Of a stretch of DNA of 64,000 bases, positions 45,435-57,080 are shown in pieces. Position numbers and translations under genes: made by a program. Position 1 is the first letter of the stretch; every line of letters begins with the position of its first letter. The notes beneath the pieces are model-generated. The model was not told the DNA's origin. It searched no databases and saw only the letters and a program-made list of their open reading frames with translations. Origin of the DNA: Zoroaster sp. YZ-2022 (lineage: Eukaryota > Echinodermata > Asteroidea > Forcipulatida > Zoroasteridae). Location: assembly GCA_029582265.1 (NCBI GenBank), contig CM055822.1:6999200-7063199 (forward strand). The letters are read 5' to 3'.

Positions 45435-45794
45435 TGTGGACTTATATAGCGCACGTATCCACCAACTGAGTGGTGCTCAAGGCGCATTATATTATTACCC
45501 CTGCTCATAAGGCTCATAAGGCTCATAAGGCTCATAAATCATTCCTGAAACCATCTCAGCTCCCTGGGGAGTATACAGCTCAATTGCTGCCATTACAGCG
45601 CATATAGGGCTAATCAACCAACTCTGCCCTCACAGGTACCCATTTAACCCCTGGGTGGAGAGAAGCAATTATGGTAAAGTGTCTTGCTCAAGGACACAAG
45701 CACCACGGTCACGGCTGGGATTCGAACCCACATTCTGACGACTCAGCCATCAGAACACAAATCCGATGCACTAAACCGCTCGACCATGGCACTC
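45391..45794 (-). mobile_element. full-length tRNA-derived SINE
   Basis: Long (AAT)n, family body with a triplicated aaggctcat at 45505-45540, minus-strand head gagtgccatggtcgagcgg. Confidence 0.88.
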
Positions 45795-45847
45795 CACAAT
45801 CATTGCCAAGTCATACTTTTGGATAATAGTTTTGCTCGTTTTGGATT

Positions 45848-46071
45848 TATTTATTTATTTCTTATTTAACCTGGGGAGACCTTTCAGAGAAACACTGTTT
45901 TTCAAAGGTGCCCAGGAAACCTGTAAACAATGGGTGCTTGCTTTGTGAACCAGAAACACAGGGGTTTAAACCCCTATAGACTCATCCACGATAAGTGTTC
46001 TGGGTTCTTTTACGTGCATTCCTTTAATAATCTAGTACACGGGACCTACGGCTTAACGTCCCATCCGAAGG
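45848..46071 (-). repeat. interspersed repeat with conserved cggcttaacgtcccatccga
   Basis: It holds ttctgggttcttttacgtgc and gggacctacggcttaacgtc, words I know from widespread marine-invertebrate repeats. A SINE fragment is fused to its right. Confidence 0.6.
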
Positions 46072-46194
46072 ATGAAGCAATTATGGTTAAGTGTCTTACT
46101 TAGGGACACATGAGTCGAGACCGGGATTCAAACCCACATTCTGACAACACCAGAACTTGAGTCCGATGCACTAGACCTCTCGGCCACGGCACTC
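46072..46194 (-). mobile_element. SINE head fragment
   Basis: Minus-strand head gagtgccgtggccgagaggt and gggtttgaatcccgg; lacks most of the body. Confidence 0.7.
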
Positions 46195-46292
46195 CATTAG
46201 GCAATTATCCACCCACCCTTACTTGGTTTAGTCAGGAAAAGTGGGATCAATGTGTTTCCTGGAATTGACATTCGTCATCTCTCTGATAGCAG

Positions 46293-46483
46293 GAATGCGG
46301 GGACAAGGAGCTGTATGCCTCGATCCAATGTCTGAGGGACCGCACAGAGGAGCTGACACGACAGATCGGTACCATGGAACTGCATAACTCCATCCAGAGT
46401 CCGCAGGGAGGTTCGTACCACGCCAAGTCTGCTGAGCTGGACCAAGTCCAGAAGAAGCTGTTCAAACTCACGGAACAGAGGAG
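46293..46483 (+). CDS. PLCG1: PLCG exon: coiled-coil tail
   Basis: The exon follows ctctgatagcag and encodes DKELYASIQCLRDRTEELTR and ELDQVQKKLFKLTEQR, two charged heptad-like segments split by a Gly/Ser linker. Vertebrate PLCG1 instead has a longer, disordered, tyrosine-containing tail here. The phase (0 to 2) and the join to the final exon support it as coding. Confidence 0.85.
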
Positions 46484-46944
46484 GTAAACAAAAGAACCTA
46501 TAGGTTTAGCTTATCCTGAATAGATTGAACAGAATACTAACTATCACATACAAATGTAGAACATAGGAGAAGTCACTTTTGTAACATCAAAAGAGAGCAC
46601 TGTTTTATTTCGACATAACACTGTAGCACGCATGCTGTAGAGATATACAGAACACTGAATAGTGAATAGTGCTTCATACACTCCACACAAAACAGTGTAA
46701 TACATTTATGCAAAATGGAATAACCCTTGACCTGTCTGTAGTACAGACAGTAGGGGGCGCTATAACAGTTTCATAGTGGGGGGGGGGGGAGAAAATTTGC
46801 GACTCTGGATCAATGACCAACTATAAAGGTTATCTTTCTGGTAATGAACCTAATGATTCCTCAAAAGCGCCTGTGTCACTTTATCTCGTAAGCTTGAAGA
46901 AACCTGTGAAGAGAAATTGCTAAAGTACATGTTTAGTTTTATAC
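46484..46944. other. intron sequence, nothing recognised
   Basis: There is a G tract at 46777-46788 and otherwise nothing recognised. Confidence 0.4.
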
Positions 46945-47505
46945 GTGGGAGGAAAACCCCGGACAAATATTGTAGGGAAAACAGGCCATGTAATCATGTA
47001 AGGATAGAAAAGTGCAGTCCTAGGGGAAACCCATGTAATCAGGTAGGGATAGAAAAGTGCAGTCCTAGGGGAAACCCATGTAATCAGGTAGGGATAGAAA
47101 AGTGCAGTCCTAGGGAAAACTCGTGTAATCAGGTAGGGATAGAAAAGTGCAGTCCTAGGGGAAACCCATGTAATCAGGTAGGGATAGAAAAGTGCAGTCC
47201 TAGGGGAAACCCATGTAATCAGGTAGGGATAGAAAAGTGCAGTCCTAGGGGAAACCCATGTAATCAGATAGAAAAGTGCAGTCCTAGGGGAAACCCATGT
47301 AATCAGATAGGGATAGAAAAGTGCAGTCCTAGGGGAAACCCATGTAATCAGATAGGGATAGAAAAGTGCAGTCCTAGGGGAAACCCATGTAATCAGATAG
47401 AAAAGTGCAGTCCTAGGGAAAACTCGTGTAATCAGGTAGGGATAGAAAAGTGCAGTCCTTGGGAAAACCCATGTAATCAGGTAGGGATAGAAAAGTGCAG
47501 TCTGC
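46945..47505. repeat. 45-bp tandem array, about 12 units
   Basis: The unit is ggaaacccatgtaatcaggt, agggatagaaaagtgcagtc plus ctagg, with shorter forms lacking gtaggga. Its 15-codon period makes ~200-codon spurious frames on both strands. Confidence 0.95.
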
Positions 47506-47813
47506 ATGTCGGCTCGGGCTCGGATTGAGTGGGATTTGAACCTGGGTCCACGGCGGTGACGGACGTAAGCGCTTAGCTAAGATGGAAAAGAGCACTGTGT
47601 GCTGGCAATCCATTGGTTACAGGTTCGAATCTGGTGTCAGTTTTTTGGTTTTTTTTCTCCCCGGTCATTTGAATATTATGTTTCTGCTCTTTGTCAAAGC
47701 TTTCTAGCGTAAGGAGTTGACTGGAAATAATCCCAACAGTTAATTTAGTCGGAATGATGATGTTCCATAGTGGTATTAATTATATTTATTGTTTCTTCTT
47801 CTGTTTAATTTAG

Positions 47814-47850
47814 TGCCAAACTAAAGAAGACGTACAGTAATATCACATAA
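47814..47850 (+). CDS. PLCG1: PLCG final coding exon and stop
   Basis: After ctgtttaatttag, the single base t completes a Ser codon and AKLKKTYSNIT follows, then TAA. The basic end continues the coiled-coil tail. Confidence 0.85.
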
Positions 47851-48315
47851 AGCAACAAGGACCAGCCAGATCCGGATCAAACCGGTCACGACCAGTATAG
47901 CAGTATATAATGCTCATCCATTCAGTTCAATCTGGTTCCATCCAGTTTGATCTAGTTGACATACAGAGCTGCATTGCATATTCTCATCCAGTGTTTACAC
48001 CTCGAGAACAAGCCAGTACCGGATCAAACCAGTCACGACCAGCAGCAGTTTAAACAAGTTGAATCATGTATCCATTCAATCCGGTCGCTTCCAGTTCAAT
48101 CTGGTCACGGATAATTAAGGTCATATTGAATAATGTATAGAGATACAGCTAACTTTGGAAAGGATCCCATCTTTCACACCTGCTGCCTTTCATGGTGTGT
48201 GAATTTGGTTATTCATTTATTGTTTTATTTAATGACCTCGGATCCATGTTGACCGAGGGAAGCAATTAAAAATGCTATCGAGTGTGTTTGTAAATAAAGA
48301 ATACCATCAAGAAAC
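47851..48315 (+). other. PLCG 3' UTR
   Basis: This is non-coding sequence after the stop. It holds a diverged direct duplication about 145 bases apart (ccggatcaaacc-gtcacgaccag near 47873 and 48018), each followed by Gln-like tract words such as ccattcagttcaatct. It ends shortly after the AATAAA at 48293. Confidence 0.6.
48293..48298 (+). terminator. PLCG poly(A) signal AATAAA
   Basis: It is the first canonical AATAAA after the PLCG stop, about 443 bases downstream, in an A/T-rich context. Confidence 0.6.
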
Positions 48316-48657
48316 CACCCTTAACAAAGTTTTGTTTGTGGGTAGAACATGTTACGTGTTTAAGTAAAATATGGTTTGTTTGTCTCGTCTTTGTGATGAA
48401 GGGTTGACAATATTGAGTAGTATTATACTGAGTAATCCCCACTTTGACTGTATAGCGATTGTTGACATGTGTGTGGTGCTTTCACAGTTAATACATCAAG
48501 ATAAGGAATAGAATTAGTATAAGATTTAAAATATCCTGCCGTTCCCCCCTGCACGCAACATCGCACTTATCCACCAGCATCCAGTATTAGCGCAAATCCT
48601 CCAGCAGTCTGCTTAAGCACCATCGTCTCCCGGAGTCCAGCATTTTCCTGCTAGAGC

Positions 48658-48772
48658 ATACTGATCATAACGTTGAGTTGTAACCACCTGTTCTTTTCAG
48701 AACGAATTACTACTCAAAAGAGAAATTTTTTTTCACATGGTGTCACCGCAAACGGTCTTTACTTAATATCCA
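48658..48772. repeat. half of a 26539-type fold-back element
   Basis: gagcatactgatcataacgt, gagttgtaaccacctgttct and cacatggtgtcaccgcaa-cggtctttactta match the right arm. Confidence 0.75.
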
Positions 48773-48956
48773 AGTGGGTGTATGTTTAAGGGAATGTAAG
48801 CCTTTGGTAATTTACCTGATAACAGTTTTGCTGAGTTGAGACCGGTTCATATTTCACACGAATAAAAAAGGCAAACCGAATTTCATAGGGCTGTGACATC
48901 GTGACATCAACAATGGTAAAAATAAGCTGGAAATAAGGTTGGAAGTTTAACAACGT

Positions 48957-49030
48957 ACAACATATTGATTCAAAGAGGGTAAGCATACTCATAGAAGCGA
49001 GTTTTGCCAACATTACAAGTGCTGTACCTT
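48957..49030. repeat. single 81-bp satellite unit
   Basis: catattgattcaaagagggt, aagcatactcatagaagcga and gccaacattacaagtgctgt: one diverged unit. Confidence 0.85.
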
Positions 49031-49102
49031 TGTCACATATGCTGTTCTTTCATCTGTACAGATAACTTGAGACAAGTTTATATATTTTTATTATATCTTT
49101 AA

Positions 49103-49175
49103 CCCGAACTCCCTAGACAGTTGGAGGATTTTGAAGGATTTTTATTGTTCAGTAACAATGCTTAGGGAGTTGGGG
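49103..49175. mobile_element. 73-bp TTAA element
   Basis: TTAA on both sides with ends cccgaactccctagacag and cttagggagttgggg. It is the inverse of the 21286 element. Confidence 0.8.
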
Positions 49176-49179
49176 TTAA

Positions 49180-51003
49180 TATAATTATCGGATTTTATTG
49201 ATAATTCTAACAAAATTCTTCGTTCAGAAAACAAGTCAAAGGTGCCATTGAGTCAATTTACTTGACGGAAATATGTGAATAAAAGGTGCTTCATCATTGG
49301 CGTTGTTTCCAGTGTGTCAACACATTAGGGTGCTAGAGTTTCCATGATTGCCATGGAACGGGGAACTATTAAATCAGTGCAGCAGAAAATACTAAATAAA
49401 TAGATGTACTTTAATAGAAGGTTTTGATGGTTACCGACCAATTTTTTTCTTTATTTTTTTTTTCTTTTCCTCTCCATACAAAATGTACACACTTTATGGT
49501 TCTCTGTTTTATATTGCTATGCAAGAACATTTGCTTAGCCAAGTCTTTTTGGTAGGTAGCTTCTTGAAAATGGCCACCGGCAATGAGCTCGGACAGGGCA
49601 GTGTGATAAGAGTTATTGGAGAGCAATTCAACTTACTCAACCACCACATGGCATGCGGTAAAATGATTACCTGAGCCCTTGAAAAATCATGAGAAAATGT
49701 CATAATTCTAAATGTAATATAATCCATTATATGAATCTAATCCAACTAAGGAGTCTCTGCTGGTAGCTCCATGTAAAATCTCTGGGGGGAAAAAAAACCT
49801 GTGGTTGACATCTGTCTTACTGTGATATCTTTAATACTTTTTCACTTCTGTAGCCTGGTACTTACCTGTTTGACATTCACTTCACATGTCGTATTTGATA
49901 TTCAGTTCATGCCTCAGTGTTATGCCTTAACCAGGCTAAGGACTCTCGTATTATGCATTTGTACATAGTGCTTAATAGTAAAACCATATTTAAAGACATT
50001 TTGAAACCTCAGAATATCAAGTATTGATATATTTAATAGTATAGGGAGAAAACCAATTATGGACATGTGTATTGTGTAAAATACAATTCACAATTTTTTT
50101 TTTTTTTTTTGTTGTTGTTGAGATTTTGTAACAATATCTCAGAGTTTGGTAGATTTTTCTTTTTCTTTTGGAGAGTAAGACAAAAAGATCTAAGGGGAAA
50201 TATAGTAATGACAAGCCGGAAGGATTATCAAGGAGGTTCATGTCCAAAATGGATTGACCCATACCCATATGTAGATAGATGTAGTTATACCCGTCTTTGA
50301 TCTGTACTTATTTGGGGCAAGGGTATTTTAGTGGTTGGCCTTATATTCCTTCACTGTCACTTATGTGGCCTTTCTAAAAAATTTGATAATCTCCTTGCCT
50401 AGAGTATGGACCTATTCATGTTTCTTCCGTGTCTGGCTAAGACGATCATGTTTTCGTGCGTCTTAAGAAATATCTTAAGATCTGTAAATTCTGGATCCAC
50501 CAGAGTTTTTTTGTATAATTTTTTACCAAGCGCACAAGGGAGTTTATTTGTCACATAGTTTGTTTCTTTGCAGATAATATCTTACATTTTATCCTTGGAC
50601 CCAGTCCGCAGAACTCCAGGTACAATACACTCTGCTGATCTCGAGACAAAGAAAAAAAAAACATAAATTCTAGCTTACTTTTTTATTTATGTTTAATTAT
50701 ATTTTAGTTGTTTATTTCTTTTAAAAAACGTGACGTAAATTTAGTGCATTTGATTTTGTGAGTCATCCACCTGTCGGGTTAAACAGTGTATCCTTACAGT
50801 AGTTTAACCTGACCTTGTAGGAATTATGTATGTAGTGAAGTCTTAGAGCGAGTTAGTACTCGAATCATTGTTTAGTGATATACTATAATTTATTGTAGCA
50901 TGCTTGTGTAAATATGATTACTATCTACAGATGTCGGGTTGTATTTAACTCTGGTCAGCTTCATATTTAATGCTAAATATTTGTGAGTCAAAACCAGGGG
51001 TTT
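49180..51003. other. intergenic, nothing recognised
   Basis: A/T-rich DNA downstream of PLCG. Open frames of up to 77-83 codons (49483, 50017, 50067) have no domains. Several AATAAA-like signals exist but none is tied to a gene. Confidence 0.4.
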
Positions 51004-51007
51004 TTAA

Positions 51008-51148
51008 CCCTAACCCCCTAGGCATTCATTTGGGGTCCAGTACACTGTACTACAAAATACTACTCAATTCTCATAGACCAGTGTAGTAAAGGTACTCCAT
51101 ACTGCAGTTTACTCAAGTAGTATTTTGTAGTATTCAGTGAGGTTAGGG
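51008..51148. mobile_element. 141-bp TTAA element (AGTAGTATTTTGTAGTA word)
   Basis: TTAA at 51004 and 51149, ends ccctaaccccctagg and ggttaggg. The interior carries tactacaaaatactactc and its inverse agtagtattttgtagta. Confidence 0.8.
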
Positions 51149-51282
51149 TTAATGTATGTCTTTCAATCACTGGCCCCCTGGGAAAGCTATGAAAGTCCCC
51201 GCTGTTTTGATTCAATCTTGGAAGGGAAGGTACAACTTCGGTAATGACTTGATGATAAACCTTACCAAATAAATATACTGAA

Positions 51283-51468
51283 CAGCAAAAAAAACGCAAG
51301 TCCGAGGTCTTGTCAAGTTTTCAAACAGAAGACAAACCATTTTGATTCTAATCACTCATTTAATGAAAAATGCTTTCAATTTGTGAGCTGAAAGTGACTG
51401 TTGAATGTGAAAATCTTGCAATGCAATTTCAACAGTCACTTTCAGCTCACAAATTGAAAGCATTTTTC
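51283..51468. mobile_element. truncated element ending in a palindrome
   Basis: gaacagcaaaaaaaacgcaa begins like a mariner-type end. gaaaaatgctttcaatttgt at 51365 is inverted at 51449-51468 with gagctgaaagtgactgttga arms. It abuts the satellite. Confidence 0.6.
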
Positions 51469-51475
51469 ATGTTGT

Positions 51476-51820
51476 ACCTTCCCTTCAATGTATATCTTGA
51501 TTCAAAGAGAGTAAGCATACTCATACTGTCATAGAAGCAGTTTTGCCAACATTACCAATGCTGTACCTTCCCTTGAATGTATATCTTGATTCAAAGAGAG
51601 TAAGCAGACTCATAGAAGCAGTTTTGCCAACATTACCAATGTTGTACCTTCCCTTCAATGTATATCTTGATTCAAAGAGAGTAAGCATACTCATAGAAGC
51701 AGTTTTGTTGACATTACCAATGCTGTACCTTCCCTTCAATGTATATCTTGATTCAAAGAGAGTGAGCATACTCAAAGAAACAGTTTTGTCAACATTACCA
51801 CTGCTGCACCTTCCCTTTTA
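51476..51820. repeat. 81-bp satellite, about 4 units
   Basis: Same unit as 19886, with one 5-base tgtca insert near 51531. Confidence 0.95.
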
Positions 51821-51863
51821 GACAAATAATTGCAGGAAAACTATGGAAAAGATTTGTCATTAA

Positions 51864-52171
51864 CCCACCTACTACTACAAGGGTCAAAATCAGTCAAAAT
51901 GTTGATAGACTTCCCAAGGTATATCTAGTGCACTTAAAAGTCAAACACTGTCAAACCTTACGTGTAGTAAGTACATTTACAGGTCAAAATGAATTGACCG
52001 TTTTTTACTGGTAAAAGCGTTGTCTGGTATTGTTGAGGGTGGTCAAAATGACAGTAAAAACCAGTCAAAAATGCCCCTGTGTGCACATTTGGGTCAACAG
52101 TCAAAACAGACAGTTGACTGATTTTGACCTCTGTAGCAACTTCCTACTAAAGTGCAGCTAGAGTAGGAGGG
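51864..52171 (+). mobile_element. TTAA element of type B
   Basis: 308 bp, TTAA at 51860 and 52172, closely similar to 13252 and in the same orientation. Confidence 0.88.
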
Positions 52172-52354
52172 TTAATGTAGTTTATTTTCATATGATTTAA
52201 GCAATATATAGCAGAAGCAGGAGATGAACAGGTATTTAAGAATTCTCTTAAAATGTCAAATAACAGAACTATATTCATAATTGCATAATTCATGAATGAT
52301 GGGCTAGACATTGAGAAAGCCAAGGTAAAGGAGTGGCCTCTCTCGGCATTTTTG

Positions 52355-52726
52355 CTTAGGAACCATCCCAAGTCGTTCAAAATCCATCAACATGCAGTAA
52401 AAAGGTACCCCAATTGGTTGGACTTGGATGGAATTGGTACAGTAGCAAATGCAAAGCATCCATGGCTTGGCTATACACAGTCCTGAATCCAACAAAAGCA
52501 GCTGGTGGAGTTTGATGGATTTGGTACAGTGGCAAATGCAAAGCATCCATGGCTTGGCTGTACACAGTTCTGAATCCAACAAAAGCAGCCAGTGGAGTTT
52601 GATGGATTTGGTACACATGGCTACATGCTCTATTCGCTGGGCTGTACTGGGGAATACTGAATCCACCAAAATCAAGCATGAACCAGGTGGTGGATTTTGA
52701 TGGACTTGGGGTATTTAGGGTTAAAG
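52355..52726. mobile_element. TTAA-type element with tandem interior
   Basis: The interior has a ~76-bp tandem duplication (gcaaatgcaaagcatccatg...tttgatggatttggtacag) and the word aaatccatcaa in both orientations. It ends gtatttagggttaa. The left end is uncertain. Confidence 0.6.
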
Positions 52727-54524
52727 GCATGAGGTATAAAATGGGTAATTGAAAAAATTACACAATTGTCTAAATATAACGATGAAACTTGTTTAGTGTA
52801 AAGCTGTTGGTGATGGTATCAATCTTCCCTAGAAGTAATTTTTTCTGAGGTGCTATCACTTATTACAAAAGTGAACTTTTTTCAAGTTTGACTTCAAGGA
52901 AAGAGTACTCTTTCTTTAATTCCGCATTGGACAGAATACAACAAATCTGAATGCATTTTCACTTTTTTTTTTCTCTTCCAAAGACACAATGAAATAAGTC
53001 GAAACTTTCACTGGCTGGTTGTACATCTTGATTCAGTGAGCATCCTGTTTTACCAACAGTACAGACTTATCTTCCCACATTCTTAAAATTTGTGGTACAC
53101 TGGCATTTCATCAAAAAGATGGTCAAAGAAGCACTGGACTATGTAGACACCCAATGACATGGTCAGAAGATTACTTTAGAATTTGATATGACCCATGTCA
53201 TCATTGGTGGATCCAGGGGGGGGGGGGCTAAGGGGGGCTGTAGCCCCCCCTAAAATCTTTATAAAAAAAAAAATTAATAAATAAATATAAAAAAAAGGGG
53301 GTGGGGAGGGAACGCACTCCCATTCCCACAGTGTGCTTTGTTTTTCCCTGCCTTTGATTATTTCATTGTAATTTTTGTAGTACTGAAAAAAAATTGTTTT
53401 TGATTCTCAGCCCCCCCCCCTAAAAAATGTTCTGGATCTGCCCATGGTCATCACTTGTTAACTATACGAGCGCCCTCTGTTAGACTTTGGATTTTTTCAC
53501 ATAACCAAACAGTAGACAAAAGACACTACAGTTCACATGTCATTGAAAATGGAGTAACACTTGTAAAACTCATAAAACATTCAAATTTTTTACTCATTTT
53601 TTGCGTAGGAAGTGACATCATTTACCCTTCTATTTTATCTCCTATAACCTCTTTAGGAATTCTATTTACTAAATTTATATATGAATTCTGTATTGATTGT
53701 ATATGAATTATATTTCAGCTCTATGGGAATTCTTTAGAAAATGTATACATAGACTTTTATCGGAAATAAATGCAGTCAGAGGTATAATGATCTGTAGTTC
53801 AATGACTGTCGGTGATCACAAGAGGGCGCTGACACATTTATCCTGTTTGGTGGATTCCATTGAGGAGTACGCAAAATGCCAGTTCACTTTTGTAAAAAAA
53901 ATTCTGTGCTTTAATTTGTTCACTGTGGCTATTGTTACGGCTAACACTTTATTATAGGGAACTCACTTTGGATGGCGTAACATTAACCTATAGAAAAGCG
54001 TTAGACGACTGCCGTTACAGTAACCGCTGTGTATTTTTTTTACACCACTAAATAAAACTAATCTAAATGTTTTAATTCTCAATATTACACAGATTCTGAC
54101 ATATTCAGACATTTATATATTTCTACCAAAATATATACAAAAAACAAATATTTTCAGCTATATTTTTGTAGTAACAGTGTGTTGAGTTGTGTACATGTCT
54201 AGATAAAACACAAAATCTTAATCTTAGAGTGAGATATTAGGTATTGAAGAGGGTCAAAAAGGTTGTAATATCAAAAGTTGAAACCCACCATAGAAATGTG
54301 TATAAGCAACATCCAGTAGGCAACGCATGGTAATGTTATATTGTGTCATAGATTAGTGTTAATGTGATTAAAATCATGTACTTTGAGAAATCGTACGAGT
54401 AACCTAGTTCATGTCAATCGGTAAGCTTCTTCAACAGAAGAGGCAGTCAAAATTCAGAATTTAAAACCTTGCAAGGGGAGGAGAGGACAGTTTGGGGTGG
54501 GGGTCATTGGAACTTACTCTACCA

Positions 54525-54549
<25 letters not shown>
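52727..54549. other. intergenic, nothing recognised
   Basis: At 52870-53110 lies a copy of the sequence that flanks the satellite elsewhere (acaatgaaataagtcgaaac), without tandem units. There are G tracts at 53216 and C tracts at 53411. No gene was recognised; the 83-86 codon frames at 53455-53957 lack domains. Confidence 0.4.
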
Positions 54550-54555
<6 letters not shown>

Positions 54556-54750
54556 AGTCTTGTGTATGGTGTAAACCGAGGACACCGTTTGACACCCTAT
54601 TGTTCCCCTCTTTTGTTCCCTTTGTTGTTGGACTTTAACTTTTTGAGGCTTCTCCCATTAGATTTGTACACGTTTACATACCGAGGACACTTGCGCAAAC
54701 CGAGGACATATTGTTCCCTTTTGTTATATGTCCTCGGTTTACACCATAAA
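54556..54750. mobile_element. word-repeat element D (CCGAGGACA)
   Basis: ccgaggaca occurs at 54576, 54681 and 54700 and inverted at 54729. The ends tatggtgtaaaccgaggaca and tgtcctcggtttacaccata are inverted repeats. CA repeats flank it. Confidence 0.75.
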
Positions 54751-54785
54751 CACGTACACACACACACACATTCTCATTTTTGCAT

Positions 54786-54957
54786 CCTTGTGGAGACCTC
54801 TATTGTTCTTTCCTTTGTCTCTGTACTTAAACTTTTCTCATAGGGTTTGTACACAAAATTCCTTGTGGAGACATGGCTTTAGAAATTCCTTGTGGAGACC
54901 AATTGTTCTTGCCTTTCCCTTTTGTTATAGGACTCCACAAGGTAGCGGTTACGGGGG
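54786..54957. mobile_element. word-repeat element E (CCTTGTGGAGAC)
   Basis: ccttgtggagac occurs at 54786, 54861 and 54888, and inverted (one mismatch) at 54930. The spacer landmarks (attgttc, tttgtacac, cccttttgttata) match element D. CA repeats follow. Confidence 0.75.
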
Positions 54958-55980
54958 CACACACACACACACACACATGTATTGACATCACATCACAAAG
55001 TCATGTTTGAGGGAAACCAATGGAGGTGCACTCATGTGTAGGCGCAGGCCTCGGCAATTATTTGTGAACTAATGAGTTACTAGACCAAATCCCCCTGTCT
55101 TTATCCTATATCAAGGATATAGACAGGCTCCAGGCGTACCACTCAAGGGGTTTCATTGGATACATTGTACTGAAGGTCTGACGTGATGCTTTGAGGCTTG
55201 TGCGCTAGCTACCAACCAAGGTCAAAGTTGAGCATTGGGGAAAACATGGCAGACACACGGCTATGATCTGGTGTAATTCACGCGCCTCTAGCTCAAAAGC
55301 GTGACATCAGATCTTCAGGCTAATGAGTTACCTCCATTTTCCTCTGAACGAGGCGCCCCTCATTTTTAAAGGGCATGTGACATCATAATTATGTGCGAGG
55401 TCTCTTGTCACAGGAAAAGTCAGGAAAACAATATTTTGACCACTCTTTCCCACCCCCACTGATTAATTAATTAATTAAAAACCCAAGTCGGCATTTTGGG
55501 GGGTTAAACCTGTGGACTCGTCTGTATGATTACACTGGCAGGGAATGATTTCATTCAAACATTTTGTATAGCAAAATTTGTAAGAAGAAATATTTGTTAA
55601 TTTTTTGAATTTTGAATTTTGAATAGCAAATCTAGAATTATTTTGAATAGCAAATCTAGAATTTTGAACAGCAAATTGTGTGGAAGGGTTGGGGGAAATC
55701 AACACCAGTTAAGTGACGGGTCATATATCACCGCTGATAACTCGAGAGTTTTGCATTAGATTTTTAAACAGCTCCCATAAAGTTCATCAGTCAAAAGTTG
55801 CCTTGCTGGATTTTTTTTTAATGTTAACAGAAAAATATCTTGCTGAATTATGTAAAATAATGCTGATGATGATTATCAAAGTATGTGTGAATGGTGATAT
55901 TTTATATCAAAGTATATAAAAATTGATTATACAGGATACACTATGATAAATCATGTGTATAGTTTACTGAGGCTATCTTG
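54958..55980. other. intergenic, nothing recognised
   Basis: A short palindrome ctatatccttgatatag-type lies at 55100-55125 and agaatt/gaatagcaaatct triplication at 55605-55680. No gene. Confidence 0.4.
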
Positions 55981-56178
55981 TAAGGACAATATCGTCACGA
56001 TTAACAGGGCATGGAATCGGAGTGCTAGTTTTAGATTAACTCGGTGAAAATAATAACCCACATGATAAAGGTCATATAACCATTGCTGCTGAAGTCACTG
56101 TGTTCATCTTAAACTAGGACACCAATTCCATGCCCTGTTGAAAGTCTGCTCTGATCGTGACGAATACTGTCCCTCTAA
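55981..56178. mobile_element. 198-bp TIR element
   Basis: Left gacaatatcgtcacgatta and right gatcgtgacgaatactgtcc are inverted, followed inward by cagggcatggaatcgg and its complement. Fragments of this family occur at 21535, 26222, 43310 and 57280. Confidence 0.8.
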
Positions 56179-56389
56179 CCATCTTAATGGCCATTTTTGT
56201 GTAATCGGTTTTATACAAAGTGACTTATACGGCATGGTTTTGGCCGTCTTGCAGTAAATGATATTGGCAAAAAAAAGGTTTTGGACGGAAAAAAATATAT
56301 ATGAAAATCAGCAACCAGTACATGTAGCTACCCGTTTTTTTTTCGTTTTTTTTCTCATAGCCGAGAAGGCATACGCCAGCATTAATGGA

Positions 56390-57080
56390 TTATGGTTTTT
56401 TTGCGGATCTGACATGGCTCACGGGGTCGATGTCAACTATTCTATCCTGATTGGGAGATACGTTTACCCTGATTGAAACCCTATTCTCCCAATGAGGATA
56501 ATAATAGGCCCCGATCGGGGAAACCCTTGAGTGTCAATACCTTCTGCATTAATAAGGCTCACTGGGTCGATGTCAACTATACTATCCTGATTGGGAGATA
56601 CATTTACCCTGATTGAAACCCTATTTTCCCAATGAGGATAACAATAGGCCCCGATCGGGGGAAACCCTTGGGTGTCAATACCTTCTGTATTAATAAGGCT
56701 CATTGGGTCGATGTCAACTATACTATCCTGATTGGGAGATACTTTTATCCTGATTGAAACCCTATTCTCCCAATGAGGATAATAGGCCCCGATCGGGGGA
56801 AACCCTTGGGTGTCAATACCTTCTGCATTAAGAAGGCTCACAGGGTTGTCAACTATACTACATGTATACTGATTGGGAGATACGTTTACCCAGATTGAAA
56901 CCCTATTCTCCCAATGAGGATAACAATAAGCCCCGATCGGGGAAACCCTTGGGTGTCAATACCTTCTCATTGGGTCGATGTCAACTATACTATCCTGATT
57001 GGGAGATACTCCTACCCTGATTGAAACCCTATTCTCCCAATGAGGATAACAGTAGGCCCCGATCGAGGAAACCCTTGGTT
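56390..57080. repeat. 140-bp tandem array, 4.5 units
   Basis: gattgaaaccctattctccc recurs at 56471, 56611, 56752, 56893 and 57019. Each unit has cctgattgggagatac and ggccccgatcgggg, the latter a perfect short palindrome. Confidence 0.92.

Noticed and set aside
46917..47528. Frames of about 200 codons on both strands
   Set aside because: 45-bp tandem repeat (15 codons) artefact.
49483..49674. 63-codon + frame
   Set aside because: No domain, no splice signals, and A/T-rich surroundings.
53216..53420. G and C homopolymer runs
   Set aside because: Common low-complexity tracts; they could be assembly uncertainty and show no pattern.
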